NCBI GenBank assembly: GCA_025766275.1
Contig: JAFKAC010000153.1
Coordinates: 45,794 to 109,793 of the forward strand
DNA length: 64,000 nucleotides
DNA from: Lactarius indigo
Taxonomy: Eukaryota; Basidiomycota; Agaricomycetes; Russulales; Russulaceae
Direction of reading: 5' to 3'
Both the position numbers and the translations under genes were made by a program. Shown piece by piece: positions 1 to 9,251 of this stretch; the stretch's first letter is position 1, and each line of letters starts with the position of its first letter. The notes below the pieces were generated by a model that had not been told where the DNA came from, made no database searches, and saw only the letters and a list, made by a program, of their open reading frames with translations.

Positions 1-89
1 ATATTAGTTTCTGGCGAGATTACGCAAAGGTTAATTAAACAACAATTAGCAGCTGAGACCCGCGGCCTAGCAGAGGTTGGCCACTCTTG

Positions 90-97
90 TATAAAAA
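90..97 (+). promoter_or_regulatory. TATA box of the aspartic protease gene
   Basis: The string TATAAAAA sits about 85 bases upstream of the ATG at 180 and is the only TATA-like element before the protease gene. Assignment rests on sequence and spacing alone. Confidence 0.5.
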
Positions 98-179
98 TAT
101 CATCGTTTCTCGACTACTCACCCACAGTGACCCCAGCCTCATTGAACCCGGGTTCTTAGCTGAGTTCACCACTAATAAG

Positions 180-1777
180 ATGTATCTATCCACTACGCTC
201 GTTATCGCCACACTCTCCTTTTTCGCTGAGGCGACGCTGACCCCACGTTCTGGAGTCGCTATACCCATCACCAAGCGTATGCAAGTACGCGATGCCGACG
301 GTGTTGCCAATGTTCCGAGGCTTCGAGGCAGCGCCCGTCACAGCCTCGCGTTCGTATTCTGTACCGTTTCTGTATAACGGACCACTTCTAATAATTGCTC
401 TGTGTCTAGAAAAATTAATCACGGGTTCCAGGCCTATGAGAGGAACTTCGGCGCCAGTCACCCCTCTGCTCCCAATTTGAAACGTGCCGAGTTGGAGAAG
501 CGTGCTAGTAGTATTGGAAGCGAGTTACTAACTACTTACGAGAGCAGCTACTGGTATGGCACTATATCTGTCGGCACTCCTCCCAAGAATTTCACGGGTG
601 AGTCGTCACTCCTTACGTTGTATCTTTCAATTTTGGGTGAACTGAACATTACACAGTGGACTTCGACACGGGGAGCGCCCCCATGTTTATTCCCGGCATA
701 AATTGCGACAGTTCTTGCAAAGGGCATGCACTGTATGATCCCGCGAAAAGTTCCACAGCACAGAATCTTAAGAAGACATTTGAAATGCAATACGGTAACG
801 GTACCGACGTCGTCGACGGCTCGCTATATACAGACGATGTCACTATTGCTGGTTATACGGTCAGCTTGTAGGCTTAAGCCACGTTATCGGGCCATTAACC
901 TGTTCCTTGCTTAGGCCAATAGCCAGACACTCGGCGTTGCCACTCATTATGCGGGCAACTTCCAATCCGATGAATTCCTTCCAGACGGTCTTATCGGCTT
1001 AGCATTCCCGAGCATCTCGTCTTACAACGCCACTCCTGTCTTCCTGACCCTTGCCGCTCAGGGTTCCTTACCTACCAATACCTTTGGGTTCTACCTCGCC
1101 ACTGAAGGCTCAGAGCTGTTCCTTGGCGGAACTAACGACAAACTTCACGACGGCGACTTCACTTATGTTCCTGTCACCAGAGAGGTATGGTTGTGTATAA
1201 TCCCCCCCTCAATTCGATGTTAATAACCATACTTTCAGGCCTACTGGGAAACCAATGTAGATGCTCTATACGTCAATGGGCGGAAGATTGCTGGTGTCAG
1301 AGATTCGATTATTGACACTGGTACTACCATGGTCCTCGGTGACAACAAAACTGTGACCGCAATTTACGACCATATCCCCGGCTCCAAGCCTGCTCCTGCT
1401 GACGTCGGTACCGGATTCTTCATCGGTATGGAAATAGACAGCTCTCCTTGGTCTGCAGAAAGACTAGATTGACTCGCTTTGTCCCAGTTCCCTGTTCATT
1501 CAACGCCACAATCACACTCCAGTTTGGTGGTGCCAAGTTCGTGATTGAGCCCAAAACTTTTAATCTTGGTTCCGTGTCTCAAGACTCAACCGATTGCGTT
1601 GGCGGTTTCGGAATAATCGACGATAGTTTTCGTGAGCACTTTGTTTGATCTCTGTTCTTTGTCTCATAGACGATAGCGTTCTGGGTTATCGGGGACGTTT
1701 TCCTACAAAACGTATACACGGAGTTCGACGTCGGCAATAAGCGGATTGGCTTCGCTAACTTGAATATTGAGAACTAG
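180..1777 (+). CDS. Secreted pepsin-like aspartic protease (family A1)
   Basis: This is an endopeptidase of the pepsin family, expected to be secreted and to cut proteins at acid pH. The start MYLSTTLVIATLSFFAEA is a signal peptide and a short propeptide follows. Both catalytic motifs are present: DFDTGSAP (Asp near residue 94) and IIDTGTTMV (Asp near residue 274). I read seven exons: 180-284, 432-597, 657-859, 915-1184, 1239-1425, 1488-1631 and 1677-1777. All junctions are GT-AG and keep frame, giving 391 residues, the usual family size. The C-terminal motif FWVIGDVFLQNVYTEFD is typical. The first intron (285-431) is the least certain, being longer than the other five (45-62 bases). No premature stop is seen. 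A vacuolar rather than extracellular protease is possible. Confidence 0.9.
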
Positions 1778-3329
1778 TGAAAGCTTCTATTGGCCAAACC
1801 CACATAGCAATTGTGGTTGTGGTATATACCCAAGTCCCTGTGCAGTGTAGTAAATGTTATCGCCCTCTCACGCTCTCTCTTAAAGTCCTCCGTAACTACT
1901 ACTCATTGGTCTTGCTTTTGATACAACACTGCGAGTCGGGAAACTGATATGCTTCCAGTGGCCTCCGTACCGTCCAAAGTGGGTATTGTTAGGTCACACT
2001 AACCCATGAAGCAGCGACTGCACAAGGACTAGCGCTAGAAGCAAAGTATTTTCCTGTAGTAAATCCAAGCAAGTCTTCCGATTCTGAGTGTTTCACTGCC
2101 GTTGGAGCGTTTTCGTCTTCGTGTCTCAGACTACTAGGTGGGCAACGTCTGCCGGGTGTGCGACCCACAGAGCCGTGGCTTCGGCGAAGACGTTGCCGGG
2201 TAAGGTTTTTGAAGATTGCAGTGCAGTCGAACGCACGGTAGCTCAGAAAAGCGCAGAATCTGGAGGCGCAGTGATGATTCCGAGCACTACCTGACATGTA
2301 CTATGTACGTGCGAATGAGTCCGTTGCAAGCTCACTACCCCACTTGCGACATGACAACGTCACCTTACTTACTTGCTTACTTATCCTTACTTATCAGTCA
2401 CTCACATTCCAAACCCCCTCATAACTGGTATAAGATGCCTCAGGATGCTCGTGTCTATCATCACTTTCTTTCCCTTTATCTACCACCTTCCCCTTCACTG
2501 CATACCAGAGATCTCTTTCCATCCTTCAACAAATATACTTGGTTCTCGTTCTGCCACAGTCTGATTCAGTATTATCCGACTCACATCGTGTTTCCATCCG
2601 TCAAAGTGCTAGCAAGAATCAGTCTAGTTCTTCCCCGAGGCGTCGCCCTGTAAATATTAGACAGTAATTAGCAGTGGTCGGCTTTTGCACGACCTCTCTT
2701 CACTTATGGAAGTTATAGAGGCCTTTAGCTCAGACGCGTTACAAAAACGAATTTAGATACTGGGGACGAGCTCTGAGAACCATTGCAATCACAGAACGTG
2801 TAATGCGCGGCAATTGAAAAGCACACAACTGCCTAGTACCTACCGCGTAATCACAACCTCCATCTCATCTCGATTTTTGCACTTTTGATGAACGCTCTGA
2901 GGTTGACAATGCCGCGCGAACCACGCGTGAGCTCGCACGATGAAGGCCTCATCCAACTTGAAGTTTGAAGGCTCATCGAAGGTCATGATGTCGGGTGAAT
3001 GTCGCAGATGAGGTCCTTAAAAGACCTGTTGACGAACCTTCTCGGCTCGTCGATGCTGCGGTCTGCAGGTGTTGCGTCGGTGAATGCTGCTGCGCTACCT
3101 TCGCTCAAGTTTTTGGTGTTCTAAACATATATATTTCTATGTGCCGCAGGGAAAATAACCCACTACGCCCGCCTTCGCTTTTCATTCCCGCTCTGGGTAT
3201 CGAGGGAACCAAAACCGAAATGATGACATATAAAATATTATTAGCTAAATATTCTAGGCCTACATAAAAGGCATCAACGACGAGACCATTACAGGCTTAG
3301 TGACGCTCTAAGTCACAGGGTTCGGAGAG
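1778..3329. other. Intergenic stretch, no gene recognised
   Basis: Open frames here are short and low in complexity. A pyrimidine-rich tract at about 2365-2500 resembles a fungal promoter or 5' UTR, but no coding frame with splice logic follows it. I see no RNA gene or repeat. Confidence 0.5.
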
Positions 3330-4510
3330 CTAGTCACCGCGGGCAGAGACTTCCCCGTCACGGCCGAATAACTTGTTGGCGAAACGCTTGCGGGGAGGGA
3401 GAGAGTGGTCAGGACTGGAAGGGAAACCATAACTATACTCGTCACGGGTGTTCAGCTCGTAAGGGGGTTCTATGATAACCCTGTCACGGTTGTTCAGCTG
3501 GGAAGGGGGCACACCAGTAACGTCGTCACGGTTGTTCAGCTGGGAAGGGGGTACACCGGTAACGTCGTCGCGATTGTTCAGCTGGGAAGGGGGTACACCA
3601 GTAACATCGTCGCGATTGTTCAGCTGGGAAGGGGGTACACCAGTAACATCGTCACGGTTGTTCAGCTGGGAAGGGGGTACACCGGTAACGTTGTCACGGT
3701 TGTTCAGCTGGGAAGGGGGCACACCAGTAACGTCGTCGCGGTTGTTCAACTGGGAAGGGGGTACACCGGTAACGTCGTCACGGTTGTTCAACTGGGAAGG
3801 GGGTACACCGGTAACGTCGTCGCGATTGTTCAGCTGGGAAGGGGGTACACCAGTAATATCGTCACGGTTGTTCAGCTGGGAAGGGGGTACACCAGTAACA
3901 TCGTCACGGTTGTTCAGCTGGGAAGGGGGTACACCGGTAACGTTGTCACGGTTGTTCAGCTGGGAAGGGGGCACACCAGTAACGTCGTCGCGGTTGTTCA
4001 ACTGGGAAGGGGGTACACCGGTAACGTCGTCGCGATTGTTCAGCTGGGAAGGGGGTACACCAGTAACATCGTCACGGTTGTTCAGCTGGGAAGGGGGTAC
4101 ACCAGTAACGTCGTCACGGTTGTTCAGCTGGGAAGGGGGTACACCAGTAACGTCGTCGCGGTTGTTCAACTGGGAAGGGGGTACACCGGTAACGTCGTCG
4201 CGGTTGTTCAGCTGGGAAGGGGGTACACCAGTAACGTCGTCACGCTTGCGGGGATAGCGGACAGGGTCGTGTTCCCAAGAGAGTGCACCAGTATCACCAC
4301 CATTACGGCCTATTAGCTTGCCGGTGCCGATGTCGGGGCCGAGACCGCGTCTATAAAGTGCGGTATTAGCGAGGGAAGCGTCACAGGCAATGTCATGGGA
4401 GGTATAGCATGCGTAAATTTGAGAGAGGCAACAACGTACACAACGGGGGCAGAGAGGGCATGGGCGGCAGTAGCGGCGAGGACAACGATGGCAATGCAGG
4501 AAGCGCGCAT
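3330..4510 (-). CDS. Secreted precursor with 18 tandem 14-residue repeats and kexin-type sites
   Basis: Function unknown; the layout is that of a secreted, protease-processed precursor. The ATG at 4510 begins a signal peptide (MRASCIAIVVLAATAAHALS). One phase-2 intron, 4439-4351, opens with GTACGT. Exon 2 runs to the stop at 3330, giving 363 residues. A dibasic site, PRKR, near residue 60 is followed by about 18 copies of a 14-residue unit, NNRDDVTGVPPSQL, to about residue 310. A tail follows with a second PRKR and then FANKLFGRD. The signal peptide, the intron position and the KR-x4-FGRD motif are shared with the gene at 7139-8172, so the two are paralogues. This frame is preferred over the open plus-strand frames through the repeat because only it connects to a signal peptide and to the paralogue. 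Mature products and role are not predictable. Confidence 0.72.
3478..4245. repeat. 42-bp coding minisatellite, about 18 units
   Basis: A 42-bp unit, exactly 14 codons, is repeated head to tail with a few percent variation. Variant units recur at a spacing of six units (252 bp): the stretch starting near 3719 is nearly repeated near 3971. This implies a second, larger duplication step. Because 42 is divisible by three and the unit lacks stops, several frames stay open on both strands. Only the minus frame of the secreted precursor is believed to be used. Confidence 0.95.
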
Positions 4511-4573
4511 TTTGTTATAATTTGGTGTGCGGTTTTGCGTGAACGGAAGCTTTCGGAGAGGGATCAAAGTCGG

Positions 4574-4731
4574 CTGGGAGTTGAATAAAGAGGATTCTGG
4601 ATGCATGCACGTTAGCACGTTCACGATGGGACATGTCATGGATGTGCTCACCAAATAGTAAGAATACGAGAGTGAACAAGAGCCAATGCAAGAGTTAAAG
4701 AATCCTGCATCGAAAGGACGCTGCTTAAATA
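4574..4731 (-). promoter_or_regulatory. Promoter and 5' UTR intron of the 14-residue-repeat gene
   Basis: On the minus strand, a TATTTAAG box (4731-4724) precedes a 5' UTR donor, GTGAGC, at 4651. The matching acceptor, CTCCCAG, ends at 4574, upstream of the ATG at 4510. The same arrangement, with recognisably similar sequence, precedes the paralogue at 8172. Confidence 0.55.
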
Positions 4732-5794
4732 GCCACAACGGTCGCTGAGTTGAGACACCTACTCACGTTTTTTGGCACGATGCGCGACGCTTCGAACAGC
4801 ATATTGAATACCGGTCAAACCCTACAACAAAAGCCGCGGATCGCGATACACTGTAGTTTGCTCTCACAACGCCTGAGTCCGGCTGGGCTTAGTACGTGAA
4901 GTCGAGACTGACGGGTCAGTTACTGACTATACTTTCTCAGGTCCTAGTGATATCGGCACTAGGAAAGTCTGCTTGCCAGTGGGTAGGGCTAGTTCGATAC
5001 CATTTTGATGGCACAGAACCCTAGCACTGTTCCTTGAACTTCCTTCGAATGATCCGAATCTACCTCTTCGTATTCTATTTATCTCCAACTGAGATAACTT
5101 GGGTCCACATCTATCCGAACATTAAGCATTGCAGACACCACACCCATAATCCGCGGAGTCAGGTCGGGAAGAGGAGACCTAATGGCTAAAGGAAGGGCTA
5201 GAGTGACATGCACGGCTGTTCAACTCCAGCAAACGGGGACGTGATCCTCCCGGGATTGAGTCGAGGCTCTGGTTGCGAGGTTCATCCATCGACCCTAGTG
5301 TGCCTTGAGTCGCCAAAAATAGGTCATAGGATGGATCACTGTACTAAAGGTGCGACTTCAGTTGGTGGTTTGTTGTGCTCAGGGATGAATTACAAGGCGA
5401 AAATCGCTATCTCTGGCCCGGGCCCAAATATGGCAATTGCAACTACGCAAAAGGAAGGACAGTAATTAAGTTAAAATATACATAATACGTAAATAATCCT
5501 CGCTCTTCGTTCCTCCTGCTATCATTGCATAGTAACTCTCGGTGTGATCTTGCCGTTGCATATCATGTACAAACGTTGACTATCTTACATTCAGCTGGTC
5601 TCACATCATCAGAGTTCTCGTTCTGTTCTGAACCGTAAACGGAATTCCAAGAATAGTCCATATATTTTCAGGAGTATATTTTGTACTTCCGAATGCTTCA
5701 TAGCCTAATGAATAGGTGAATATTGCTGACTCGTTGCTAGTGACCGGTGACCGGTGACCAATAGTGTTGCGACATGTTCTGCTGTCCGTTTCGT
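4732..5794. other. Intergenic stretch, no gene recognised
   Basis: This lies between the promoter of the repeat-protein gene and the GH5 relic. An 85-codon plus-strand frame at 5208-5465 has no recognisable content or splice context. Nothing else is supported. Confidence 0.45.
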
Positions 5795-6460
5795 CAGGAG
5801 CCGAGCCTCTAAGCGACAGCGCATCGGTACGCGATACGATAGCGCAGCCAAACCCCGCAGCAGACGACTTATTCGGTGGTAGTACAAGTATTGTGCATAC
5901 TCGAACCATCTAGATACGCTCGAGCAAATAGTGCAGTAGTACGCGATGAACGGTCAACACGACGCCGACAGTTAGCAGGCCCTGCAAAGTCGCTCCAGAG
6001 GACATTCGGCAATCCCCCGGTCGCGTGCGAGTCAAACCTCATACGAATCATCCATGTCTCTCCGTGTCTGCGCACACACAGGGCCTACCCTCGCCGCTGT
6101 GCCGCGGGTAAAAGGAATAGGGTTTGCGGGTCGCATCGTACGCATGCGTATCACTGCAGTGACCGTGACCGTCGGCAGGTACACACCCGGTATCTTTGAA
6201 TCCTCCTCGCCAGTGCCCGTGCTACCTGCCCTGGGGGGCCGGCACCGTCCACGAGTAAGTTATGCGAACATGCCGGTCTCCATCTCGTACCCGAAGCCCA
6301 GCGGCACGCCTACCGTTTTTTTTTGGTTGCATACGGCAGAACGACAGTGCCGAATATGAGCGGTCTGCCAAGCTCGTCTGCTGTCTGCTTCTTGCACAAG
6401 TGCGGGTCCGAGCCCGCGGGGATCTCCGTTCCAGCCATCGCGCAAAGTGTTGTGCCAGTC
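5795..6460 (-). pseudogene. Relic of the 3' end of a GH5 glycoside hydrolase gene
   Basis: Short matching blocks, in the same order and strand, link this stretch to the 3' part of the GH5 gene at 9252-12437. They include the C-terminal segment GGLPNVLWSDFAGPA (about 6040-5980, compared with GGELPNDFWSDFARPVGA in the intact gene) and GVPLGFGYEMETGMF (about 6310-6260, compared with GIPLRFEYEPATGAF). Similarity continues into the 3' flank, where the string tcaggagccgag occurs at about 5794 and 9146. Frames are broken by stops and shifts and the catalytic half is absent. It is therefore a decayed, 5'-truncated duplicate. Confidence 0.75.
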
Positions 6461-7138
6461 GACGGTGGTAGTCGATAGTCGGGTCGCGACTTTACTCGAC
6501 TAAGACGGCGACTGTTGCTACAGTAAATCGAGAATTTTGAGCGACGACTAATGTCACGTGTACAGTAATTGTAAGTTAGTCGTTTTTCTTCTTTCACTGT
6601 AAAAAAAAAGGAAGTTACATTCATGAACCAAGGGATATTGAGGTGCCAAGCGAACGAATGTGTGGAAGGGCCGACACGTTGTAGCGATTCCCAAGAAAAG
6701 GGTTGGATGGTGAGCAGCATCAGTGGCAACGGTCTACGGGCCATGAGGCGACAGCTTATGCCCTGAAATTAGTAGGCTGGACGGCTGAGAGTGGGTGTCT
6801 TGGTGAACAATTTACTGTAATCATCCCAAATATATTTGTTACGACGACTCGGAGTCCAACTCGGGGTATCCGGGAAGCTAGGGCAGGCAGGTTTGTGCAC
6901 GGCACATCTGAGCCGGTCCTCTTTAAAGCGTCAGGTATAGCCGGCACCGAAGGATGTGTGGCTCGCCATATGGCGGTGCACTTTGACACGTTGACGACAG
7001 AGAGGTTAAGCCGGTTGAGTCACGTCGCCAATTCAAGTTCCAAACATGGTGGTGGTGATTCTCACGAGGACAGCAAACTCGAATTCACAGAACACGTAAC
7101 ATACAGTTACACACAATATGTTGTATCAATTCTCTCAC
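6461..7138. other. Intergenic stretch, no gene recognised
   Basis: This lies between the GH5 relic and the stop of the next secreted precursor. Further decayed GH5 sequence may continue here, but I could not match it. Open frames on both strands look like chance. Confidence 0.4.
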
Positions 7139-8172
7139 CTACTCGGCGAATGCTCTCCGGTCGGCGATGCTGCGGAGCGCAATATTTGGGTCCTGGAGGA
7201 AACCATTGTCGACAGCGTCTGAAAAGAAGGACCCCAAATCGTCGAAGAAGCCACGGGCATGAATGTCATCGATGAGGCCATCACGCTCCAAAGAACGAAC
7301 GAGCTTGGACAACAGGTCGTCACCACGGCTGACCTTCCGGCCAGAGTCATCGCGCCGGGAGGTAGTAGTTTGGGCGCCATCGCGGCTAGAAATCTTGGAG
7401 AGGACCTTGATAAACTTGTTGGCGGACGCTCTACGGTCTGCGATGCTGCGGAGTGCGATATTCGGATCGTCGAGGAAACCATTGTCGACAGCGCCTGAAA
7501 AGAAGGACCCCAAATCATCGAAGAAGCTGCGGGTCTGAATGTCGTCGACAGGGTCGTCGCGCTTCAAGGAGCCAACGGGTTCAGAGTAATCTCGGGCGGA
7601 GACCGTGTCGCGGCCGAACACCTTGCCGGTGGACCGCTTGCCGTCCGTGTTGATGGGGCCGCGCAGGGTGGAGGCGCCATCGGGGTCGTCATTGCCGTCG
7701 CGCTTCAAGGAGTCAAGGGGTTCAGAGTAATCCCGGGCGGAGAGCGTGTCGCGGCCGAACACCTTGCTGGTGGACCGCTTGTCGGTCGTATGGATGGGGC
7801 CGTGCAGGGTGGAGGGGTCGTTCTCGGTGTCACGGCCGAAGGGCTTGACAATCCTCGAGCGGGGGAGGATCGAGTCGGTGATCCCGCCATCGCGTTTGTA
7901 CAGTGCGGCAATAACGTCCTCAGAGCGGAGGTTGAGGCTGTCCAGGAGATCCCGGATGTTGTAAACGGAGAGCTCGGGGTCGCGTGCACCAAGTGGGTAT
8001 GCGTCGCGGGCAACAACATCAGAGGTGCTGCGGGTGCTAAAATCACCGACAAAAATCAGCCGGTATCATAGGTTTTAAGAGGAAAAAAAACGACGTACAC
8101 GAGGGGGGCAGAGAGGACTGGGGCAACAGCGGAGGCGGCGAGGACAAGGGTGGCAACGTGGAACGCGTACAT
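7139..8172 (-). CDS. Secreted precursor with duplicated modules and multiple dibasic sites
   Basis: Function unknown. The ATG at 8172 starts a signal peptide (MYAFHVATLVLAASAVAPVL). A phase-2 intron, 8098-8037, interrupts codon 25, the same relative position as in the paralogue at 3330-4510. The product is 323 residues. Two modules are internally duplicated. Residues 112-137 and 159-184 share RST-KVFGRDT-SARDYSEP and end in SLKR. Residues 185-230 and 277-322 share FFDDLGSFFS-AVDNGFL and NIALRSIADRRA. KR or RR sites (about residues 73, 112, 137, 159, 184, 227, 253 and 319) flank the modules, as in precursors cut by Kex2-type proteases. By analogy it could release surface-active or signalling peptides, or be a ribosomal-peptide precursor. 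No maturation enzyme was recognised nearby. Confidence 0.8.
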
Positions 8173-8235
8173 TGCGTGAGAGAATTTTAAGGTGCACGGG
8201 TTTACGTGAACAGAAAGAGAGCTATCGGTTGAGAG

Positions 8236-8393
8236 CTGAAAAAATGAGGATTATTTGGGCTGCATTACACGTTAACAAATTCTACCAGGGGGTAGATGGG
8301 TCATGAATGTACTCACCAACCAGTGCCGGAACAACAACACAAGAAGGGAGCAAGGGCTGGAGATTCTCGCATCACAATCGTGGCACTTAAATA
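8236..8393 (-). promoter_or_regulatory. Promoter and 5' UTR intron of the module-repeat precursor
   Basis: A TATTTAAG box (8393-8386) precedes a canonical donor, GTGAGT, at 8316, and the acceptor TTTTTTCAG ends at 8236. The ATG is at 8172. The order, spacing and part of the sequence match the upstream region of the paralogue at 4510, so the promoter was duplicated with the gene. Confidence 0.6.
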
Positions 8394-9251
8394 GGCCCGT
8401 GCCCTACAGTTCGGACAGTCGTTGAGGTGAGGTCTCTCTCCCCCGTCTCCATTAACACAATGTACAACGTTTCCAACTGAATCTCTACGTGCAACAAAAG
8501 CCGCGGACTGAGACGCACGGCAGTTCACACCCACAATTCTCGAGCCGTCGGCCTGAAAGTACTACTTCAAGGTATAAACTCTGGCACGGGTACAACTTGA
8601 AAAGGGACTCACTATAATTTCCGCACGTTCTGGCGTTATTTGGCACCAGAGAAGACCAGTTGAGAGGGTAGAGCCCTTACGTTCGCCTCGGAGGTAGCAC
8701 CGGCTAGATAGCAATCACCCATCTGCGGGATAATCTTTTCGGGGATTAGCTATAATAACGATCCGTCTTCGGAATGGCTTGGCAAGTGGATCCTTGTTCT
8801 GTTTTGAGACGTCCCATCTGTGTTCTCGACGTCCTGACTCCTGAGGCCTGAGTGGCGGTCTCATTGCCGAAGTGGCAACACTGAAATTTACCAAAGGGAA
8901 CTCCCCAAACCCATAGGGCATAAGCACAATTTCAAGGACGGTACCTGGACCGGACAGAGCCTGAGCTATTAGCGCAGTTTGCGCGATCTTTTGTACGCGC
9001 TACTGTGCTGTATTACTGTAGAAAAGGTTCCGCAGTTAGCGTTCCTGGATAATTTGCGCAGGGATGAACCCCATACTTCGTGGACACGCGAGTGGTTGGT
9101 AGTAAGGAGTAGAACTTAAAGATTATCTAATATTTGGATCTAATCAGGAGCCGAGTCTCCCAAGCTACAGCGCTTCACCATACTACACATGAGCGCAACC
9201 CATAGCATTCCGGTATCTCCACGTCCAATACGGTATAACCCATCCCCCCAG
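8394..9251. other. Intergenic stretch, no gene recognised
   Basis: This separates the precursor promoter from the GH5 stop codon. The last 100 bases resemble the flank of the GH5 relic at 5795. Nothing else is recognised. Confidence 0.45.

Noticed and set aside
2216..2653. 145-codon plus-strand frame as a gene
   Set aside because: Composition is driven by pyrimidine tracts. There is no domain, no plausible introns and no homologue that I recognise.
3478..4245. CRISPR-like array
   Set aside because: Units are contiguous with no unique spacers, lie in a eukaryotic genome and encode a peptide repeat. It is a minisatellite.
3405..4316. Long plus-strand open frames (up to 303 codons) through the 42-bp repeat
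   Set aside because: They are by-products of a stop-free 42-bp period. They lack a signal peptide or splice link, while the minus frame joins a signal peptide and matches the paralogue.
5208..5465. 85-codon plus-strand frame
   Set aside because: It has an ATG but no recognisable content, promoter or splice sites. It lies beside a decayed GH5 fragment.
7139..8172. Calling the precursors a known peptide-toxin or dikaritin-type cluster
   Set aside because: Dibasic sites and repeats fit, but no UstY-type (DUF3328) oxidase or other maturation enzyme was found next to them, so the claim would be unsupported.
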